A stretch of 64,000 nt of DNA from Metapseudomonas boanensis. Lineage in GTDB: Bacteria > Pseudomonadota > Gammaproteobacteria > Pseudomonadales > Pseudomonadaceae. Shown here one piece after another: positions 59,828-64,000 of this stretch. Under the pieces are notes generated by a model. It ran no database searches. It was given only the letters and a program-made list of their open reading frames with translations, and had not been told where the DNA came from. Positions within the stretch are counted from its first letter, which is position 1, and each line of letters begins with the position of its first letter. The translations under genes and the position numbers were made by a program. The stretch lies in NCBI RefSeq assembly GCF_018704125.1, contig NZ_JAGTIS010000012.1, positions 105,052 through 169,051 of the forward strand, written 5' to 3'.

Positions 59828-60070
59828 ATGAAACCCCTTCACATCCTGACGCTGGCCGTAACAGCTGTGATTCTGGCCGGCTGCGCCAGCCAGCCCAAAC
59901 CCGAGGAGCGCCCCTACACGGACGCCGAAGTGAAGCAGTTCGCCCTCGAGATGCTCAGCCGCAGTGGGCTGCCCTATGAGGACTACGAAAAGGTCCGCAA
60001 CGCCATCCTGCATCCCAAGGTTCCCAGCGTCGGCAAGGACCTTCCCCTCCAGCGCTCCGGCCGAAGCTGA
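59828..60070 (+). CDS. Small lipoprotein
   Basis: Protein of 80 residues with a type II signal peptide (MKPLHILTLAVTAVILAGC) and the lipobox LAGC, giving acylation at Cys19. The mature 62 residues are hydrophilic and start ASQPKPEERPYTDAEVKQFA. I do not recognise a family. The start at 59828 follows from the signal peptide; the longer frame to 59759 does not fit. Likely an outer membrane or periplasmic lipoprotein. Confidence 0.72.
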   Translation: MKPLHILTLAVTAVILAGCASQPKPEERPYTDAEVKQFALEMLSRSGLPYEDYEKVRNAILHPKVPSVGKDLPLQRSGRS

Positions 60071-60151
60071 TAAATCAGGGACGTCGGCACTGAAGCTCCG
60101 CATCCTGGGGGATGCGAAATCATTCGCGAAATGCGCGCTCGACAGAAACGA

Positions 60152-60781
60152 CTAACTCGGCTTGCGCCACACGCTGGCCAGCCATGGCTGCTGCTCGCGC
60201 GGCAGGCCGGCGGGACGATAGTAGTGCTCCAGCGCCACGAACCCCGCCTCCTCCAGCAACTGTCGCCAGGCATCAAAGTCGTGCCATGCGCCGTAGCGGT
60301 TGCCATTCCAGCCTTCCTCGTTGCTCCCGCGCGGATTCGAGCTGAACAGCACACCACCAGACTTCAAGGCGGCATGTAGCTGCCTGAGCACCCTTGGCAA
60401 TTCCTGCACCGGCACGTGGAACAGGCTGGCATTGGCATAGATCCCATCGAACAACCCGGCAGGCAGGTCCAGCGCCAGGAAGTCCTGATGCCACACCTCG
60501 CAACCGGAGTCCGCTCGAGCCATCTCGACGAACGCCAGGGCACCGTCGAGCCCGATGGCCCGATGCCCCATGCGGCTGAACACTTTGAGATCGCGGCCTG
60601 GCCCGCAGCCGAAATCGAGCAGCGTGAACGGTGTCGAACCCTGGATATTGCGCAGCAAGGCCTCGATGTTCTGGCTGACGTCGTGGTCGCGGGTACCCTC
60701 ACGAAAGCCCTCGGCATTGCGGTTGTAATCGTCCAGGGTCGTGGCGGTGATGCTGGCTAGGTCGGCAGGAAGCAGTGGCAT
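60152..60781 (-). CDS. SAM-dependent methyltransferase
   Basis: Class I methyltransferase of 209 residues. Motif I is LLDFGCGPGRDL, followed by the acidic turn LDGALAFVEMA and the later motif FDGIYANASLFHVP. The substrate cannot be told; the family includes small-molecule methylases such as tellurite-resistance TehB-like and metabolite enzymes. It stands alone on the minus strand, convergent with the lipoprotein gene. Confidence 0.85.
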   Translation of the reverse strand: MPLLPADLASITATTLDDYNRNAEGFREGTRDHDVSQNIEALLRNIQGSTPFTLLDFGCGPGRDLKVFSRMGHRAIGLDGALAFVEMARADSGCEVWHQDFLALDLPAGLFDGIYANASLFHVPVQELPRVLRQLHAALKSGGVLFSSNPRGSNEEGWNGNRYGAWHDFDAWRQLLEEAGFVALEHYYRPAGLPREQQPWLASVWRKPS

Positions 60782-61001
60782 TGCAGGCTCGTGAAAGGGA
60801 TGAACGAAGCGTCAGTTTACCTCTGATGCGCTCATCCCACCCTACGGCCCTTTCGCGGGATTGCCATGTGCTCCTTGGTCAATGAATTCACCCCACCGTG
60901 CCTGCACCAACCTGTCCGAATTTGGCCGCAAGACTCGGGATGCGCAGACCTCATGCTGGGCATAAGCTTGGCCCTGAATCGAATGGAGACCGGGAGCCGA
61001 G

Positions 61002-62066
61002 ATGAACGCCTCAGCCAAGAGCAGCACGGAGCAGGACCCACGCTGGGCGGCGGTGCAGGCTCGTGATCCCGCCGCAGATCGGCACTTCGTGTATGCGGTG
61101 AAAACCACCGGGATCTACTGCCGCCCCAGCAGTCCAACGCGCCTGCCACGTCCAGAGAACGTCGAGTTCTTCGACACGGCCGAGCAGGCCGAAGCCGCCG
61201 GCTACCGCCCCAGCCGTCGCGCCGCCGCCGACATGACCAGCGTCGCGGCGCAGCATGCGGCCCTGGTCGAGACAGCCTGTCGGCGTATCGAGACTGCCGA
61301 GGAAGCGCCTGGCCTGGAGACACTGGCGGACGAAGCCGGCATGAGCCCTTCGCACTTCCACCGGGTATTCAAGGGCATCACCGGGCTGACGCCCAAGGCC
61401 TATGCGCTGGCCCAGCGCGCCCAGCGGGTTCGCCAGCGCCTCAGCGCTGGAGCCTCGGTGACCGAAGTGTTGTACGACGCCGGTTTCAATTCCAATAGCC
61501 GCTTCTACGCAGCCTCCAGCCAGGTCCTGGGCATGAAGCCCAGCGATTACCGCGCGGGCGGCGCAAACACCGACATCCGCTTTGCCGTGGGCGAATGCTC
61601 GCTCGGCTCGATCCTCGTCGCGCAGAGTGGCATCGGCGTCTGCGCCATCCTGCTGGGCGATGATCCGAACGTGCTGCTCAAAGACCTGCAGGACAAGTTT
61701 CCTCGTGCCCGTTTGATCGGCGGTGATCGAAAGTTCGAGCAACTGGTGTCCAAGGTAGTGGGCTTCGTCGAGGCTCCGGCACTCGGCCTGGACCTGCCGC
61801 TGGATGTGCGCGGCACGGCCTTCCAGGAACGGGTCTGGCAAGCCTTGCGCGAGATTCCCCCAGGCAGCACGGCCAGCTATGCCGAGATCGCCACCCGCAT
61901 CGGCGCCCCCAAGGCGGTCCGTGCCGTCGCCCAGGCCTGCGCGGCCAACAGTCTGGCAGTGGCCATCCCGTGCCACCGCGTCGTGCGCAGCGACGGCAAC
62001 CTCTCCGGCTATCGCTGGGGTGTCGAGCGCAAGCGCCAACTGCTGGACCGCGAGGCCGAGGTGTGA
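61002..62066 (+). CDS. ada: Ada: transcriptional regulator / O6-methylguanine-DNA methyltransferase
   Basis: Bifunctional protein of 354 residues. The N-terminal Ada domain has VKTTGIYCRPSSPTRLP with the methyl-acceptor Cys40. The other three zinc ligands are absent: Ser44 for Cys42, and Ser71 and Ala74 for Cys69 and Cys72 (E. coli numbers). An AraC-type helix-turn-helix follows (GMSPSHFHRVFKGITGLTPK). The C-terminal alkyltransferase domain has IPCHRV with the acceptor Cys324 and NLSGYRWGVERK. DNA repair of O6-alkylguanine should be intact; metal-dependent repair of phosphotriesters may not be. It overlaps the next gene by 4 bp. Confidence 0.94.
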   Translation: MNASAKSSTEQDPRWAAVQARDPAADRHFVYAVKTTGIYCRPSSPTRLPRPENVEFFDTAEQAEAAGYRPSRRAAADMTSVAAQHAALVETACRRIETAEEAPGLETLADEAGMSPSHFHRVFKGITGLTPKAYALAQRAQRVRQRLSAGASVTEVLYDAGFNSNSRFYAASSQVLGMKPSDYRAGGANTDIRFAVGECSLGSILVAQSGIGVCAILLGDDPNVLLKDLQDKFPRARLIGGDRKFEQLVSKVVGFVEAPALGLDLPLDVRGTAFQERVWQALREIPPGSTASYAEIATRIGAPKAVRAVAQACAANSLAVAIPCHRVVRSDGNLSGYRWGVERKRQLLDREAEV

Positions 62067-62419
62067 AGCGCTGGACACTGCTCGGCGCCGACGGCAAGCC
62101 CTACTGGAGCCCCTCGCCGGGAACACTCGGCGGCCACCGACGCAGCCGCGTGTATGGAAAGCTCGACTGCCCCGCCGCGCTGCGCGCCCTCGCGCGGGGT
62201 GGCTATGTGGCGCAGCGCGTGTTCTTCCTCGACCAAGCCACTGCCCAGGCCGCCGGCTATCGCCCGTGCGCCCGTTGCCTGCCTGAAGCTTATGCGCACT
62301 GGAAGGCAGGGCAAAATCATCGGCGGGCTGTCACTGCGCTTGATGCATGCCTTACGCGCCTTGGAGACACTGGGAGCGGATCAGTCACCGCGTCAGCAGC
62401 AAAGCCTCAGCGGATGTAG
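62063..62419 (+). CDS. Stand-alone Ada-type metal-binding domain protein
   Basis: Protein of about 118 residues beginning at a GTG that overlaps the ada stop. It opens VKRWTLLGADGKPYWSPSPG and contains LDCPAALRAL and AAGYRPCARCLPEAYAHW, so Cys36, Cys69 and Cys72 fit the pattern of the Ada metal-binding domain (PF02805), including the very C-x2-C that the neighbouring Ada lacks. Its C-terminal 35 residues are of low similarity to anything I know. Its 3' end overlaps the convergent inaA-like gene by 13 bp. Likely function is in alkylation damage response, by context. Confidence 0.72.
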   Translation: MKRWTLLGADGKPYWSPSPGTLGGHRRSRVYGKLDCPAALRALARGGYVAQRVFFLDQATAQAAGYRPCARCLPEAYAHWKAGQNHRRAVTALDACLTRLGDTGSGSVTASAAKPQRM

Positions 62420-63117
62420 TCACTTTCCAACACGCCCCGGTAGGCATGCGCGAACTGCACCCAGTCCGACTCCGGCATGGGCTGGTGATGCGCCTTGAAG
62501 TAGTCGAAGTCATGACTGGATGCCTGATGAGTCGACATGTGATGCCGAGCTTTCGCCAGGCCGAGCAGTGCAATCTCCGGAACGGCCTCGTCGCCCTGCA
62601 TCCGCACTTTGACGAATATCGTTTTCGGCGAAAGCCGGCCATGCTCCCACCCCCCCACATGCATCTGGCCCACGGTATTGGCCAGCTGCCTCAGCATCTG
62701 CTGGTTAAGCGCCTCGTCCCCTGACTGCGGGGTCCCTTTGAGGTACCAGTCTTCCAGGCTGTTGAAGCCTTCCAGCGCCTCGGTGACGAGCAACGCCTGC
62801 CACTCCCCGTTGACCTTCCGCGCATCACTGAAAACCACTTCCGGCACGCGGACACCCAAACGTTTCAGAGCCTCGAGGGCCTGCAATTCGTCAAGGATGG
62901 TCGGGCGCCCGAAGGGATGCAGGGCGGATCGACTGAGGTGGTTAACCTGGCGCTTGCTGTATAGCAGCCGGCCATCCGCGGCATGCAGGCGTTGGATGCC
63001 GCTCTCGCCGCTTACCAGCTGGTCACCGGACTCGAACCACTCGCCGTAGGTATCCCACCATTTGTCGAAATTCGCATCCCGGTTGGCGGACGCCTCCTTC
63101 GATTCGAGAATGTTCAT
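62407..63117 (-). CDS. InaA-type lipopolysaccharide kinase-like protein
   Basis: Protein of 236 residues with a protein-kinase-like (LPS kinase/RIO) fold. LLYSKRQVNHLSRSALHPFG holds the ATP-binding Lys region, and HVGGWEHGRLSPKTIFVKV has the place of the catalytic loop, where the canonical His-x-Asp is altered to EHGRLSPKT, so activity is uncertain. The ATG at 63117 is preceded by GGAGGTGAAGC. It resembles the acid/stress-inducible InaA proteins. Confidence 0.8.
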   Translation of the reverse strand: MNILESKEASANRDANFDKWWDTYGEWFESGDQLVSGESGIQRLHAADGRLLYSKRQVNHLSRSALHPFGRPTILDELQALEALKRLGVRVPEVVFSDARKVNGEWQALLVTEALEGFNSLEDWYLKGTPQSGDEALNQQMLRQLANTVGQMHVGGWEHGRLSPKTIFVKVRMQGDEAVPEIALLGLAKARHHMSTHQASSHDFDYFKAHHQPMPESDWVQFAHAYRGVLESDYIR

Positions 63118-63338
63118 CGCTTCACCTCCTCGCGGGAGCGTTGAGTGCACGCTCCGCCGAATCAAGCCGCCTAACCTGCAGAATTGGCGTGAGTGAACCG
63201 GGTTAACACCTGCGCCCTTTGCAATGAAATAAGCATTCGCATGCGTTTCCAGGCAGATCGGGGTCGAAACCAGGCAACTCCCTCTTTCACATTAGACCTA
63301 TGGTGACGGGCCATTCATCCGATCGACCTGGAGCTGTC

Positions 63339-63683
63339 ATGTCCGACTTCATCACCGTCCTGCGCGAAACCTGTCCGACCCCGGTGCTGGACGCCACCAA
63401 GTGGAAGCGCATCGGCGGCGACCCGCACACCGTCAACCTCAACGCCTACGTCTCGAAGGACGGCAGCAAGATCATGGGCACCTGGATCTGCACCCCCGGC
63501 AAGTTCGAGGTGAACTACGAGAAGTGGGAGTACTGCCACTTCCTCGACGGTTACTGCATCATCACCCCGGAAGGCGAGCAGCCGGTGCACCTCAAAGCCG
63601 GCGACGTGTTCGTCATCGAGCCGGGCATGAAGGGCACCTGGGAAGTGGTGGAAACGGTACGCAAGTACTTCGTCTTCGCGTAA
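63339..63683 (+). CDS. Cupin domain protein
   Basis: Small beta-barrel protein of 114 residues of the Cupin_3 type related to ureidoglycine aminohydrolase-like proteins. The core reads GTWICTPGKFEVNYEKWEYC, then FLDGYCIITPEG and LKAGDVFVIEPGMKGTWEV. Metal-binding histidines are few, as in many members of this group. The substrate is unknown. The start at 63339 gives the canonical N-terminus; the open frame from 63300 adds an unrelated piece. Confidence 0.82.
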   Translation: MSDFITVLRETCPTPVLDATKWKRIGGDPHTVNLNAYVSKDGSKIMGTWICTPGKFEVNYEKWEYCHFLDGYCIITPEGEQPVHLKAGDVFVIEPGMKGTWEVVETVRKYFVFA

Positions 63684-63695
63684 TAGCGCATCGTC

Positions 63696-63726
63696 CAGCT
63701 CCCTCTCCCTCTGGGAGAGGGAGCTG
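63696..63726. repeat. CCCTCTCCC hairpin repeat
   Basis: A perfect 14-bp stem (CAGCTCCCTCTCCC with GGGAGAGGGAGCTG) around a TCT loop. It belongs to the same family as the hairpins between aatJ and aatQ and may serve as a terminator for the cupin gene. Confidence 0.85.
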
Positions 63727-63827
63727 TCCACGCATAGCCAGGCACGTCCGTTTGCCCCCCCAAAAAAAGGTTCATCGCGGAATCTGGGGGAGAGGCGAGT
63801 TGACAGCCGGATAGCCGGTACTCTCTC

Positions 63828-63875
63828 TGTAGGAGCCAGCTTGCTGGCGAACATGCGCCATTCGCCAGCAAGCTG
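63828..63875. repeat. REP element truncated by an IS
   Basis: TGTAGGAGCCAGCTTGCTGG is followed by CGCCAGCAAGCTG, but the expected closing GCTCCTACA is missing. From about 63876 the sequence is that of the IS end. The remaining half is predicted to lie beyond the window. Confidence 0.7.
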
Positions 63876-64000
63876 AACTGGTCAAGTAATTCTGGACACC
63901 AGTTAAGGCTTCACGCCGCCAGCCTTTCCATCGCAACTGGCGACCGATACCCGTTATAGCTATGGAGCCTGGCGGTGTTGTAGCGCGTGACGTAGCGCTG
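63876..64000. mobile_element. IS3-family insertion sequence, one end
   Basis: The element begins near TGGTCAAGTAATTCTGGACA, a likely terminal inverted repeat, and runs out of the window. The transposase gene ends within it on the minus strand. Only the first 125 bp can be seen, so the element's name and length are unknown. Confidence 0.7.
63911..64000 (-). CDS. IS3-family transposase OrfB, C-terminal end (partial)
   Basis: The last 29 codons read QRYVTRYNTARLHSYNGYRS and end MERLAA before TGA. The RYN-x3-LHS-x-NGY-x-SP pattern is the classic end of the DDE integrase-type transposase of IS3-family elements. The rest lies outside the window. Confidence 0.85.
   Translation of the reverse strand, partial: QRYVTRYNTARLHSYNGYRSPVAMERLAA

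Overview
The window is a high-GC chromosomal segment from a Pseudomonas species (sensu lato), most like the P. aeruginosa lineage. The evidence is the P. aeruginosa-type gene order rlmM/tusA - acnA - aer and ccoN2O2Q2P2 - ccoN1O1Q1P1 - ccoGHIS - hemN - anr - apt, the kynU/kynB/kynR cluster, the aatJQMP-aauSR acidic amino acid locus, and Pseudomonas-type REP repeats. No rRNA, tRNA, CRISPR array or prophage was seen. Gene names rest on motifs and remembered families, not on database searches.

Layout. 1-2249 is the 3' part of rne (RNase E) with a long Arg/Glu repeat. 2341-9623 holds housekeeping and accessory genes: an MsbA-like ABC exporter, an ATP-NAD kinase-like protein, pdxB, a MATE efflux pump, a gamma-glutamylcyclotransferase-like gene and tusA. 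9844-15620 holds rlmM, acnA and the aerotaxis receptor aer. 15767-21152 is a tryptophan/kynurenine catabolic module (amino acid permease, OprD-like porin, kynU, kynB and divergent kynR). 21895-34165 carries two complete cbb3 oxidase operons in tandem, followed by their assembly genes. 34248-37571 has hemN, anr and apt, with a decayed gene between hemN and anr. Sites matching the Anr/FNR consensus lie upstream of the first cco operon and of hemN, so the low-oxygen regulator, the microaerobic oxidase and oxygen-independent haem synthesis form one regulatory unit.

38809-47720 is the most interesting segment. Four genes overlap end to end: a PAS histidine kinase; a response regulator with a degenerate YN-GYP output domain; a receiver-coiled-coil protein; and a 1,921-residue membrane protein with PAS, GAF, LOV, GGDEF, EAL and a terminal receiver. 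The fourth PAS domain carries the complete photoactive LOV signature, including the reactive Cys. The unit is therefore a candidate blue-light and phosphorelay controlled c-di-GMP system.

47829-48535 is a graveyard of truncated genes (TetR regulator, flavin monooxygenase, another C-terminus). After it come the aatJQMP transporter and its AauS/AauR two-component system, with recognisable AauR sites and a sigma-54 promoter. 55585-63683 is a mix of accessory genes: an NTP/NDP exchanger-like carrier and aldo/keto reductase pair, an SDR with a divergent LysR regulator, a small lipoprotein, a methyltransferase, an unusual ada with an adjacent Ada-zinc-domain gene, an InaA-like kinase and a cupin. 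The window ends inside an IS3-family element that appears to have inserted into a REP sequence.
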